A stretch of 64,000 nucleotides of DNA from Desulfobacter sp. Its GTDB lineage: Bacteria > Desulfobacterota > Desulfobacteria > Desulfobacterales > Desulfobacteraceae. Of this stretch, positions 50,522 to 59,872 are shown piece by piece; the stretch's first letter is position 1, and each line of letters starts with the position of its first letter. A program made the position numbers and the translations under genes. Where the stretch lies: positions 3,840,001 to 3,904,000 of the forward strand of contig CP054837.1 in the NCBI GenBank assembly GCA_028768525.1, in the 5' to 3' direction. The notes beneath the pieces were generated by a model. It was not told where the DNA came from and searched no databases. It saw nothing but the letters and a program-made list of their open reading frames with translations.

Positions 50522-50856
50522 ATGATTATTTCTCCTTTATTTGATTTGGCCGGTATGCCCCTGGGTAGGAATAGTGATCTAAAGGGGTCCGGCAGGCCAA
50601 TTCGGCCCGGTTGCAGGTAATGGATCGCATCGCATACGAAAGTATCTAAAAAATTACTTCCTGCAAGGGAGAAAGTCAAGTAGTAAACTTGTAAAAAAAT
50701 AGTAAAATAGCCGGGTTGGCGCCGATTGCAGTGCTTGTAAAAAATGTTTCCATGCTTATGATTTGTACCTTTAGGGCGCCATGTGGTATGATGGCGCCGA
50801 CGCCCGGAGAATAACCCGTGGAAATGACTGAATATATACGAAGGAAACCCTAACGC
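50522..50856 (+). other. Intergenic region between divergent genes
   Basis: A 335-base gap between the divergent AT-hook gene and ksgA. It holds the minus-strand promoter candidate (TTGACT complement of 50674-50679) and an AT-rich tract near 50680-50710. No gene or clear repeat was found. Confidence 0.5.
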
Positions 50857-51705
50857 ATGACACATCCCGGAGAATTACTTAAGAGAAACAATTTATACGC
50901 CGGAAAGGAACTGGGCCAGAACTTTTTGTCCAACCCGGCCACGGCCCAGATGATCGTCGATCATACCGGTGTCTCCGGGGAGACCCGCGTTTTGGAAGTC
51001 GGGCCGGGCCTGGGGGCAATTACCCGGCCCCTGGCCCGGGCGGCAAAACATGTGACGGCGGTGGAAAAGGACCGGCGGATGATTCCCCTGCTCCAAGGGG
51101 AGCTTGAGGCGGACGGGATTGATAATGTCACCATTATTAATAAGGATATTTTGAAAACAGATATCCGTGGGATCGCAGGAGAGGATAAGCTGGTGGTCAT
51201 GGGAAACCTGCCCTATAATATTTCCTCCCAGATTCTGTTTAAACTGGTAAAAACAAGGAGAGTGATAGACCGCGCTTTCCTCATGTTCCAGAAGGAGCTG
51301 GCCGTACGACTGCTGGCCTCTCCCGGGGGGCGGGATTACTCCAGGCTCACCGCCGTGGTTCAGTATGCCGCAAAGATTTCCCATGTGGCAGATATCCGTC
51401 CCAACAGTTTTTTCCCCAGGCCCGAGGTTGATTCCACGGTGCTGAGGTTTGACTTCTTCGAACCGGGGGAGATGAGTGAATCAGATGAGGACCTGCTTTT
51501 TGAGGTCATCAAGGCGGCCTTTTCCAAACGCCGGAAGACATTGAGAAATTCCATGAGCGGCGGGGAACTGGGACTTAAGAAACCCCAGGCCGGAGAGGCC
51601 CTTGAAGGGGCAGGCATTGATCCGGCCCGCAGGGCGGAAACGCTTACCATTGATGAATTTGTTGAACTTGCCAAGTCGGTTAAGCAAGTGGTTCAGCCCC
51701 GATGA
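50857..51705 (+). CDS. rsmA: 16S rRNA dimethyladenosine transferase
   Basis: A 282-residue KsgA/RsmA enzyme that dimethylates two adjacent adenosines in the 3' end of 16S rRNA. Motifs: GQNFLSNPATAQMIV, VLEVGPGLGAIT (AdoMet site), NLPYNIS and FFPRPEVDST. The length is typical. An AAGGA ribosome binding site precedes the start. Confidence 0.96.
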   Translation: MTHPGELLKRNNLYAGKELGQNFLSNPATAQMIVDHTGVSGETRVLEVGPGLGAITRPLARAAKHVTAVEKDRRMIPLLQGELEADGIDNVTIINKDILKTDIRGIAGEDKLVVMGNLPYNISSQILFKLVKTRRVIDRAFLMFQKELAVRLLASPGGRDYSRLTAVVQYAAKISHVADIRPNSFFPRPEVDSTVLRFDFFEPGEMSESDEDLLFEVIKAAFSKRRKTLRNSMSGGELGLKKPQAGEALEGAGIDPARRAETLTIDEFVELAKSVKQVVQPR

Positions 51706-52045
51706 TGAGGGCGTTGAGGATATACCGGTCCGCCGGAAGAGACGGTCTGGAAGCGCCGGTTGCCGGTTCTGAATCTTATCCATTGCAGCGGTACGACATG
51801 ACTTTATTATTCAAAGTCATATGGACGGGATTCTCTGTTAATAAGTATAAAATATTCTATGTATGATTATTTTTTATGTTTCTTTTAAGGTGTTTATTAA
51901 AATGTGGCGAATAATATTCGTTTGACAACGCCCCGGGTTTTGTCTAAAACCTATTGGGGATGGAAGATGGATTTTATTCAACCCGGCGGAGACCTTTTTC
52001 TGCCAGGCTGAAACCACTAATATATGAAATTTTAAGGAAAGCGAC
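51706..52045 (+). promoter_or_regulatory. Intergenic region with dapL promoter
   Basis: A 340-base AT-rich gap with no supported gene. The best promoter is TTGACA at 51922-51927, 17-base spacer, TAAAAC at 51945-51950, 96 bases before the dapL start. Confidence 0.55.
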
Positions 52046-53272
52046 ATGATCAGAGCCAACGAAAATTATGGTAAACTCCAGGCGTCCTATCTGTTTTCGG
52101 ATATTGCCAAACGGGTGGAAAAATTCCAGACGGACAACCCCGATGCAGATGTCATCCGCCTCGGGATCGGGGATGTAACCCGGGCCCTGGCCCCTGCCGT
52201 TGTGGATGGATTCCGCAAAGGGGTTGAAGAAATGGCCCAGGATGCCACTTTCAGGGGATACGGCCCGGAACAGGGGTATGCATTTTTAAGGGAGGCCATT
52301 GCGGCCAACGATTTCCAGGCCCGGGGCGCGGATATTGAGCCCGATGAAATTTTTGTCAGCGACGGTGCCAAATGCGATACCGGCAATTTCCAGGAACTCT
52401 TTGCCGAGGACATTAAAATCGCCATTCCCGATCCGGTCTACCCGGTTTACCTGGATACCAATGTCATGGCCGGCCGAACCGGTGCTTACGTGGATGGACG
52501 GTACCAGGGCATCGTCTACATGGACTGCCTCAAGGAAAACGGGTTCATGCCTGAACTGCCCGAGGAACCGGTGGACCTGATTTACCTTTGCTTCCCCAAC
52601 AACCCCACCGGCGCCACCGCCACCAGGGACGAACTGAAAACCTGGGTGGACTATGCAAAGGAGAACAAGGCACTGATTCTCTTTGATGCGGCCTATGAAT
52701 CCTTTATCCGGGATGAGAGCCTGCCCAGAAGCATCTATGAAATCGAGGGGGCCAAAGAGGTGGCCGTGGAATTCAGGAGCTTTTCCAAGACCGCCGGATT
52801 CACCGGCACCCGATGCGGATTCACCGTGGTGCCTAAGGCCTGCAAGGTATACGGGGCGGACGGGACTGAAATTTCCCTCCACGCCATGTGGAACCGCCGG
52901 CACACCACCAAGTTCAACGGGGTTTCCTACCCGGTGCAGAAAGCGGCCGAGGCCGTTTACTCGGAAGCCGGCAAGGCCCAGGTCAAGGAGTATATCGATT
53001 ACTACCTGGCCAATGCCAAGGTGGTCCGCCAGACAATGACCGAACTGGGCTTTGACTATGTGGGCGGCGAAAATTCACCCTATATATGGATCGACGGCCA
53101 GGGCCGGGATTCCTGGGATTTTTTCGACCTGCTGTTGAATAAGGCCGCCGTGGTCTGCACCCCGGGCGGGGGATTCGGCCGGTGCGGCAGCCAATACATC
53201 CGTATTTCAGCATTTAACAGCCTTGAAAATGTGACCAAGGCCATGGAACGGGTGAAAGACGCCTTAAAATGA
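52046..53272 (+). CDS. dapL: LL-diaminopimelate aminotransferase
   Basis: A 408-residue PLP enzyme. The family-specific start MIRANENYGKLQASYLFSDI and the GDVTRALAP region are visible; the PLP Lys lies in SFSKTAGFTGTRCGF. It converts tetrahydrodipicolinate and glutamate directly to LL-diaminopimelate, the short lysine/peptidoglycan route common in Desulfobacterota. Its stop overlaps the start of moeA by 4 bases. Confidence 0.95.
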   Translation: MIRANENYGKLQASYLFSDIAKRVEKFQTDNPDADVIRLGIGDVTRALAPAVVDGFRKGVEEMAQDATFRGYGPEQGYAFLREAIAANDFQARGADIEPDEIFVSDGAKCDTGNFQELFAEDIKIAIPDPVYPVYLDTNVMAGRTGAYVDGRYQGIVYMDCLKENGFMPELPEEPVDLIYLCFPNNPTGATATRDELKTWVDYAKENKALILFDAAYESFIRDESLPRSIYEIEGAKEVAVEFRSFSKTAGFTGTRCGFTVVPKACKVYGADGTEISLHAMWNRRHTTKFNGVSYPVQKAAEAVYSEAGKAQVKEYIDYYLANAKVVRQTMTELGFDYVGGENSPYIWIDGQGRDSWDFFDLLLNKAAVVCTPGGGFGRCGSQYIRISAFNSLENVTKAMERVKDALK

Positions 53273-54495
53273 ACCATTTTTTCAATGTAAAGACCCTGGA
53301 AGAGGTATTGGCCCTGGCAGAGACCTTTGGGCCGGTGGGCGAGGAAACCGTTGAAACGGGAGACGCCTGGTCCAGGGTCCTGGCTGAAGATATCACGGCC
53401 AAAGAAGATATGCCCGGGTTCAGGCGGGCCTGCATGGACGGTTATGCGGTCCGGGCTTCTGACACCTTCGGGGCCTCGGAATCCACACCGGCCTGGCTGG
53501 AAATTGCCGGGACCATTGCCATGGGGGAAACCCCGGAGTTTGAACTGCCCCGGGGCAGTGCCGCCCGCATCTCCACAGGCGGCATGCTGCCGGCTGGGGC
53601 CGATGCCGTGGTCATGGTGGAGCACAGCGAAGCCGTGGACGAGCAGTCCGTGGAGATATACAAGAGTGTGGCCCCCCTCCAGCATGTCATTGACAGTTCA
53701 GAGGATTTTGCCGGAGGTAATGTGGTATTGGAAAAGGGCAGTCTTGTCCGGCCCCAGGAACAGGGACTGCTGGCGGGATTGGGCCATTCCCGGTGCCGGG
53801 TGTTCAAGACCCCTAAGGTGGGGATTATCTCCACCGGGGATGAGATCATTCCCATTGAAGGAATGCCGGGGCCGGGTAAGATCCGGGACATCAATTCCTA
53901 CTCCCTGGCCGCCCTGATCCGGGAGGCCGGGGGGGAGGCCATCCGATACGGCATTGTCAAGGATGATCCCGGGGCCTTGAAAACCATCTGCGAAAACGCC
54001 CTGGCCCAGACGGACATGGTATTGATTTCCGGGGGATCCTCAGTGGGTGCCCGGGACTATACCGTTGAGGTGCTCGCGGGTTTGGCAGATACCCAGATCC
54101 TGGTCCACGGCATGTCCGTGAGTCCGGGAAAGCCCACCATCCTGGCCCGTTCCGGAAAGACCCCGGTTTGGGGGCTGCCCGGCCAGGTGACCTCGGCCAT
54201 GGTGGTACTGAAAATCGTGGTGATTCCTTTCCTGAATAAAATACAGGGCCTTTCTGCCCCAGGGGAACCGGTGAGGCTGCCGGCACGGCTTACCCGTAAC
54301 CTGGCCTCGGCCCAGGGCCGCCGGGATTTTGTCCGGGTGGCGCTCCACCGGGGAGACGCCGGGCTGGAAGCCCGGCCGGTGCTGGGGAAATCCGGGCTGA
54401 TCCGGACCATGGTCCACGCCGACGGGCTCCTTGAAATCGGTGAGCATGTGGAAGGGCTGGAAAAGGGCAGCATCCAAGAGATACTTCTTTTTTAA
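53269..54495 (+). CDS. moeA: Molybdopterin molybdenumtransferase
   Basis: A 408-residue MoeA with the MPT-binding/Mo-insertion signatures MPGFRRACMDGYAVRA, the central GDEIIP motif (GIISTGDEIIPIEG), and ISGGSSVGARDYT. It inserts molybdate or tungstate into molybdopterin-AMP. It follows dapL by a 4-base overlap and precedes a second MoeA by 33 bases, so the two are one unit. Confidence 0.95.
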   Translation: MNHFFNVKTLEEVLALAETFGPVGEETVETGDAWSRVLAEDITAKEDMPGFRRACMDGYAVRASDTFGASESTPAWLEIAGTIAMGETPEFELPRGSAARISTGGMLPAGADAVVMVEHSEAVDEQSVEIYKSVAPLQHVIDSSEDFAGGNVVLEKGSLVRPQEQGLLAGLGHSRCRVFKTPKVGIISTGDEIIPIEGMPGPGKIRDINSYSLAALIREAGGEAIRYGIVKDDPGALKTICENALAQTDMVLISGGSSVGARDYTVEVLAGLADTQILVHGMSVSPGKPTILARSGKTPVWGLPGQVTSAMVVLKIVVIPFLNKIQGLSAPGEPVRLPARLTRNLASAQGRRDFVRVALHRGDAGLEARPVLGKSGLIRTMVHADGLLEIGEHVEGLEKGSIQEILLF

Positions 54496-54527
54496 ATCGT
54501 CAGGCACTCAATCAACGGAATGTATAC

Positions 54528-56462
54528 ATGAATACCAAGCGAAATATCTATCTGAGTATGGTCAGCATCCAGGAGGCCAAAGCCTGCCTCCTGGACAAAT
54601 TCGGCGATCTGGCCTCCAATACCGAAACTTTGAGGGTGGTGGATGCCAAGGACCGGGTCCTGGCGGCCCAGGCCGTGGCCGCCATCTCTTCCCCTAATTT
54701 CCATGCCGCGGCCATGGACGGCATCGCCGTTGATGCCCAGACCACCTTCGGGGCCAGTGAGGATGCACCCAGGATCCTGAAAATCGGCGATACTGCGTTT
54801 TGGATCAATACCGGCCATGCCCTGCCTGAAAATACCAATGCCGTCATCATGATTGAAAACCTCAACACCCTGGACGAGGAAACCGTTGAAATTGAGGCCC
54901 CTGCCTTTCCCTGGCAGTACGTCAGGAAAATGGGGGAGGATATCGTGGCCACCCAGCTGCTCTTCCCCAGGGACCATCAGATCAATGCCTATGCCATGGG
55001 CGCCCTGCTCTCCGGCGGGGTGTTTGATGTGGAAGTGAGGAAGAAACCCAGGGTGATGATTATTCCAACGGGCAACGAATTGAAGCAGTGGCAGGATGTG
55101 AGCGCCGACACCATGAAACCCGGGGATGTGGTGGAATCCAACGCCACGGTGCTGGGGGCCCTGTGCCAGGATTACGGGGCAGAATTCGAGATCCATTCCA
55201 TGCTCAGAGACGACCTTGAGACCATTCAGCGTGCCGTGGCCGATGCCGCTGCAGGGGAATACGACATGGTCATGATTATCGGGGGCTCTTCGGCCGGATC
55301 CATGGATTTTGCCAAACCCGTGATTTCCAGTCTGGGTGAGGTCTTTGTCCACGGGGTCACCATGATGCCGGGCAAACCCGTGATGTTCGGGCAGGTGGCA
55401 GGGACACCGGTTTTCGGGATTCCCGGCTATCCGGTATCCGCCATTGTTGCCTTTGAGGAGTTTGCCGGCCCCCTGCTGTTGAACATGCAGCACCTGCCCG
55501 AAATAAAACGGCAGACCGTCCCGGTGACCCCGGCCCGGAAGGTGGCCTCCAAGCTGGGCCAGGAGGAGTTTTTACGGGTGAAGATCGGGTCCGTGGACGG
55601 CAAGCTCATGTCCTCCCAGCTGCCCCGGGGCTCGGGCAGCATCACCACCCTTACCGAGGCCGACGGCATTATCCGCATCCCCCGCCACGTGGAGGGAATT
55701 ACCGACGATGAAACGGTTACGGCCCAGCTGTTGAGGCCCCTGTCCGCCATTGAGGACACCGTGGTTATCACCGGTTCCCATGACAACACCCTGGACCTGC
55801 TGGCGGACCAGATTCGGAAGACCCATCCGGGTACCGGAATTTCTTCCAGCCATGTGGGGTCCATGGGGGGGCTGATGGCCATTAAAAAGGGGGCCTGCCA
55901 CATGGCCGGTGCCCATCTCCTTGATCCGGAGGACGGCAGCTATAATATTTTCTATATTGAAAAATATCTTTCCGGCATCCCGGTCCGCCTGGTCAATCTG
56001 GTCATGCGGGAGCAGGGGCTGATCCTGCCCAGGGGGAATCCAGACAAGATTTCAGGGCTGGAAGATATCGCAGACAGAAAGCTGGATTTCATCAACCGTC
56101 AGCCCGGGTCCGGCACTCGGATTCTTCTGGATTACAGCCTGAAGAAAAGTGGGATTTCCCCGGGGGATATCCCGGGATATGAGAATGACGAATACACCCA
56201 TATGTCGGTGGCTGTGGCTGTGCTCTCCGGCCGGGCCAGAGCGGGCCTGGGCATCAAGGCCGCCGCCATTGCCCTGGGCCTGGATTTCCTGCCCGTGGTC
56301 ACGGAATCCTACGACCTGGTCATTCCGGAGGTGTATTACAATACCCGGAAGATCCAGACCCTTCTTTCCACCATCCGCAGCACCGAATTCAAGCAGCGGG
56401 TGATGGCGCTGGGAGGATACGGGGTGGAGACCACCGGCGAATTGAGGTACCGGTCCGCCTGA
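54528..56462 (+). CDS. MoeA fused to a periplasmic-binding-protein-like domain
   Basis: A 644-residue fusion. Residues about 1-410 form a MoeA domain (NFHAAAMDGIAVDAQ, IPTGNELKQW, IIGGSSAGSMDFA). The C-terminal about 230 residues are a LysR-substrate/PBP-like domain (VVITGSHDNTLDLLADQI, SSHVGSMGGLMAIKKG, RQPGSGTRILLDY). These fusions occur in sulfate reducers and archaea. The extra domain may sense molybdate or tungstate; whether it directs tungsten is inference. Two MoeA genes side by side suggest metal specialisation. Confidence 0.9.
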   Translation: MNTKRNIYLSMVSIQEAKACLLDKFGDLASNTETLRVVDAKDRVLAAQAVAAISSPNFHAAAMDGIAVDAQTTFGASEDAPRILKIGDTAFWINTGHALPENTNAVIMIENLNTLDEETVEIEAPAFPWQYVRKMGEDIVATQLLFPRDHQINAYAMGALLSGGVFDVEVRKKPRVMIIPTGNELKQWQDVSADTMKPGDVVESNATVLGALCQDYGAEFEIHSMLRDDLETIQRAVADAAAGEYDMVMIIGGSSAGSMDFAKPVISSLGEVFVHGVTMMPGKPVMFGQVAGTPVFGIPGYPVSAIVAFEEFAGPLLLNMQHLPEIKRQTVPVTPARKVASKLGQEEFLRVKIGSVDGKLMSSQLPRGSGSITTLTEADGIIRIPRHVEGITDDETVTAQLLRPLSAIEDTVVITGSHDNTLDLLADQIRKTHPGTGISSSHVGSMGGLMAIKKGACHMAGAHLLDPEDGSYNIFYIEKYLSGIPVRLVNLVMREQGLILPRGNPDKISGLEDIADRKLDFINRQPGSGTRILLDYSLKKSGISPGDIPGYENDEYTHMSVAVAVLSGRARAGLGIKAAAIALGLDFLPVVTESYDLVIPEVYYNTRKIQTLLSTIRSTEFKQRVMALGGYGVETTGELRYRSA

Positions 56463-56612
56463 TCTTTGGTCTTTTGTTATTTTTTCCGCCGGCCCTCCGC
56501 CGGCCGGCGGATCATCTCTAATCGCCTTCTAATCCCTGTTTAATTCTGGCTTAATTTCGCTCCTGTAAATCCTTGCCGTAAATTCCAAAACATCATTTAT
56601 GGAGGCCAAGGA

Positions 56613-57056
56613 ATGACACAGGTATATGCGCAGGCATCATCACAGAGGTATATTCCCGCAGCAGGCGAACCCTATATGAGTGACGCACAGCTGGCTTATT
56701 TCAGAGAAAAACTGATCCGTCGTAAAGAGGAACTGGGCCAGAAGCTCTCAACGTCCATCCAAAAGGTCAAAAGCCTTGAATCTTTACAGGCCGATATTTT
56801 GGACCGGAGCAATACCTATATTGATCTGGAGCGGGAAGTGAAGAATTTTGAACGGTATTCCAATATGATGATCCAGGTGAACAACGCCCTTGAACGGATG
56901 GATAAAGGCAATTTCGGGTATTGCGAACTCACGGGTGACGAAATCGGACTGAAACGCCTGGAGGCCATTCCCTTTGCGACCATGTCCATCCAGGCCCTGG
57001 AGGAATTTGAGGCAAGCCGGAACCATCCATATGGAACCCGGCCTATTTTTTCCTAA
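56613..57056 (+). CDS. DksA/TraR-family protein, zinc-poor
   Basis: A 147-residue protein with a coiled-coil arm (LIRRKEELGQKLSTSIQKVKSLESLQADILDR, in pieces) and the globular GNFGYCELTGDEIGLKRLEAIPFATMSIQALE block of DksA. The zinc finger keeps only the first Cys; the others are Thr or other residues (CELT, PFATM). Such DksA-like proteins bind RNA polymerase and mediate ppGpp effects without zinc. The gene is followed by a strong convergent terminator. Confidence 0.88.
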   Translation: MTQVYAQASSQRYIPAAGEPYMSDAQLAYFREKLIRRKEELGQKLSTSIQKVKSLESLQADILDRSNTYIDLEREVKNFERYSNMMIQVNNALERMDKGNFGYCELTGDEIGLKRLEAIPFATMSIQALEEFEASRNHPYGTRPIFS

Positions 57057-57107
57057 ACGGTCTTTACCCGGTCTTCAGTCCGGGGCGAATTCCGGACGGT
57101 AAAAATG

Positions 57108-57145
57108 CCATCGGGCAGTGCATTATCCAATGCACTGCCCGATGG
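57108..57145. terminator. Bidirectional terminator
   Basis: CCATCGGGCAGTGCATT (57108-57124) and AATGCACTGCCCGATGG (57129-57145) form a perfect 17-base stem around a 4-base loop between convergent genes, with T-rich tail TTGTTTC on the plus strand and an A-rich flank on the other side. Confidence 0.9.
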
Positions 57146-57173
57146 TTGTTTCAGGAATTCTTAAGGATTCGTC

Positions 57174-58331
57174 TTAATAGGGATGAATCTCAACCCGGCG
57201 GTTCAGGGAACGGCCGAAGTCAGTGCCGTTCAGGGCAACGGGTTTGGTAAAACCGAAGCCGGTGGTGGCCATCCGGTTGCGCAGTATGCCTTTGTCCACC
57301 AGATATTTGGCAACGGCGTTGGCGCGTCTCATGGACAGCCCCATATTGTATTCTTCGCTGCCGATATTATCGGTGTGGCCCTGAAGCTCAATGCTCATGG
57401 CAGGATTCTTTTTCAGGATGCCAGCCACTTCGTCCAGCAGGGGATAGGCAACGGGTTTGATCACGGATTTGTCATAATCAAAGAGCACGTGATTCAGGGT
57501 CCAGCAGCCCACTGCATTGACTCTGGCGCCAACCGGAGTGCCCGGGCATTTATCCTGGTCGTCGAATACGCCGTCGCCGTCGCTGTCATTGGGGGTAATG
57601 ACGGCGGTGGGGGCACCTGCTTTTTTCAGAAATACTTTTTCAACAAATGCTGCCATGGCATCGCCGTCCATGAGGTCGTCGGCGTTGGAGAGGAAACCGC
57701 AGTCGCCGATGCGGGCGACTTCTTTGAGGAAGGCGGTACCTTCAGGTGCATTGCCCACCTGAATGGGATAGAAGCATATGGAAGAGCCGTAAAGGTCTTT
57801 CAGCGCCTGAACCTGTTCGATTTTTGGTTCCATATCCAGGCCGTCGGAGATGATGATCACGGCGTTATGGATACCGCTGAGGCCTTCAAGATCGGTCTGC
57901 ACGGCGTCCAGGGCGGTGCCCAGGGGGCTGTAGCCGCCGGCTTCGGTGATAACGCCGATTTTGCTGCCCAGAGCTGCGGTATTGTATGTTTCCATCCCGT
58001 AAAGCAGGTCGGTTTTGTTTTTGGATACGGCATCGGCATGGCCGAATGATCTCAGGCCCGCGGTCTGTCCCAGTTCAGGGATGGTCAGATTCATCCGTTC
58101 AGCAATGGCCTTGGCCGTTGTGACTTTGGGAATCCCCATGTATTTATGGCGCATGGAGCTTGAGGCATCCAGGACGATAATAAAGTTATCGACCTTGGAT
58201 TTGTACATGGCGGTGTCAAACTGCTTGGCAGAAAAGGCCGGCAGATCCACCGGGGTCTTGGTCGCGCATCCGAACAGGAAAAGGAAGGCGATCATGGACA
58301 ACAAACTTCTGGTGAAAAATTTCTTGTTCAT
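57174..58331 (-). CDS. OmpA-family lipoprotein with von Willebrand A domain
   Basis: A 385-residue outer-membrane lipoprotein: lipobox LFGC at residues 19-22; VWA domain (IIVLDASSSM MIDAS at about residue 52, ISDGLDM); calcium-binding DSDGDGVFDDQDKCPGTP thrombospondin-3-like repeat; and the C-terminal OmpA peptidoglycan-binding domain (IELQGHTDNIGSEEYNMGLS, RRVEIHP). It probably anchors the outer membrane to peptidoglycan. A 178-base leader separates it from the following kinase gene. Confidence 0.93.
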   Translation of the reverse strand: MNKKFFTRSLLSMIAFLFLFGCATKTPVDLPAFSAKQFDTAMYKSKVDNFIIVLDASSSMRHKYMGIPKVTTAKAIAERMNLTIPELGQTAGLRSFGHADAVSKNKTDLLYGMETYNTAALGSKIGVITEAGGYSPLGTALDAVQTDLEGLSGIHNAVIIISDGLDMEPKIEQVQALKDLYGSSICFYPIQVGNAPEGTAFLKEVARIGDCGFLSNADDLMDGDAMAAFVEKVFLKKAGAPTAVITPNDSDGDGVFDDQDKCPGTPVGARVNAVGCWTLNHVLFDYDKSVIKPVAYPLLDEVAGILKKNPAMSIELQGHTDNIGSEEYNMGLSMRRANAVAKYLVDKGILRNRMATTGFGFTKPVALNGTDFGRSLNRRVEIHPY

Positions 58332-58509
58332 TTTTTCTCCTTTTGTAGGTGTAATTAATTAGTTCATTGATTCGATTTAGGTTTAGACTGCTTTGTTTGA
58401 CTTCAGGTAATTACCCGACATAGTACAGGAGAAAGGAAATGAAATCAACCGTTCTTTGCCTTCTTTTTCCGATGGTTTTCGTCTGGAGGACCGGTGGCTG
58501 CGTTGGGTG

Positions 58510-59730
58510 TCAAGGGGCGCCCTGGCCCGCCGGCGTGCTGGGAACAGGGAAATGTATCTCAGTGAGATTTCCTTTTTCGGCGCAGCTTTCAATTGTTATT
58601 TTTCCGCCGTGATCTTTTACTATTTTTCGGACCACGGCAAGGCCCAGCCCGGATCCGGGACGGCCCATTTTTTTCCGGGTATAAAAGGGGTCGAAAATAT
58701 GGGCGATATTTTTTTCTGACAAGGGAGGGCCGTCGTCTTTTATGCTCAGCCGTACCGTATCGGCATCCCGGCGGTCCAGCCCCAGTTCCACCCGGCTGCC
58801 CGGCCGTGCGCCGTACGCGGCATGGGTGACAAGGATTGCGATGAGCCGGGTAAGGAGGAGTTCGCTGATCGTGATAACGCCCGGGCATTCCTGGGCCCTG
58901 AAAGAAAACCGGACATGGGGGTGCTTGGCCTTCAGGGCGGCATGGGCACTGCCTGAAAAATAGGCCTCGGCCACGGGCACCGGATCAATGGGAGAGGGGG
59001 TGTAGGACTGGGGGCGGGCCAGGAAAAGAAAATTCTGGACCAGATCCGATGCCAGCACTCCGGACTCGTGGATAAAGGAGACCGGTTCTTTCAAGGGGCT
59101 GTTCTTTTCAAGTTGCATGAGCATCAGTTCGGGGTAAGAGACCAGGCCTGAAAGAATATTGTTCAGGTCATGGGCGGTCTGGGCGGCCATTTGGGCCACA
59201 CGGCGGTGGGTGTCTGCCCGGGCCAGTTGAAGCTGATGCCCCAGTGCGCCTGCCAGGCATCTGAGGGCGTGGTGATGGTCCGTGTTAAATTCAAGGGGGG
59301 CGGCGGCCCCGACCCATAAAATGCCCGAAGCCCTCATCTCCGTGGTTACGGCTGCTCCCAGAAGGGCTGAGATTCCGTATTTTTCAATCAGGGGATCCGG
59401 CGGGGCCGGGCCATCATCCATGGCAACCACCGTTCCGGTTTCCGGGGGGCGGCAGAGCAGGGTGGGCGTATGTTCAATGTCCCGGGCCAGACCCTGGGGA
59501 AGATTCGATCCTGCCCGCACAAGGGGCACAGGGGGGCAGGTTTCCACATACAGGGAAAAATGTCCCTGGGTGAGGGCGCAGGCGCCGTTCAGAATGATAT
59601 CTGTGTTTTTTACCGTATCAGGGCCCAGCCGGCCGAGGAGGTCGGCGGTCCGGGCCAGCAGGGTCTCCCCTTTATCCCTGCCGGTCGCAGGGGGGATGTC
59701 CCTATGTTTCATAACATCGGTAAATGACAT
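58510..59730 (-). CDS. Orphan sensor histidine kinase
   Basis: A 406-residue cytoplasmic kinase: an N-terminal GAF-like sensor (about 20-165), the H-box AHDLNNILSG, and an ATPase domain with IKDDGPPLSEKNIAHIFDPFYTRKKMGRPGSGLGLAVV. At the N box the usual Asn is replaced: LLTRLIAILVTHAAYGA has His where most kinases have LxNLxxNA. There is no response regulator next to it. The substitution may impair ATP/Mg binding, or another residue may serve. The last 60 or so bases face another small ORF on the opposite strand. Confidence 0.85.
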   Translation of the reverse strand: MSFTDVMKHRDIPPATGRDKGETLLARTADLLGRLGPDTVKNTDIILNGACALTQGHFSLYVETCPPVPLVRAGSNLPQGLARDIEHTPTLLCRPPETGTVVAMDDGPAPPDPLIEKYGISALLGAAVTTEMRASGILWVGAAAPLEFNTDHHHALRCLAGALGHQLQLARADTHRRVAQMAAQTAHDLNNILSGLVSYPELMLMQLEKNSPLKEPVSFIHESGVLASDLVQNFLFLARPQSYTPSPIDPVPVAEAYFSGSAHAALKAKHPHVRFSFRAQECPGVITISELLLTRLIAILVTHAAYGARPGSRVELGLDRRDADTVRLSIKDDGPPLSEKNIAHIFDPFYTRKKMGRPGSGLGLAVVRKIVKDHGGKITIESCAEKGNLTEIHFPVPSTPAGQGAP

Positions 59731-59872
59731 AGGAAATTTTTATTGTGAACCCCCCATAAATTCAAGTCTTTTTTTAAAATCTTGCAATTTAAGGCCAACA
59801 ATTATATACGGTTGCGAGGCCGGGGGACCGGCCGGATTTATAATTCATTCAACGCTGAATAATAGGCAATAT

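Noticed and set aside
58440..58610. Small plus-strand frame starting MKSTVLCLLFPM with a very good ribosome binding site (AGGAGAAAGGAA).
   Set aside because: Its second half is the antisense of the histidine kinase 3' end and its composition switches there; no promoter or homology supports it. Worth rechecking only if a transcript is seen.
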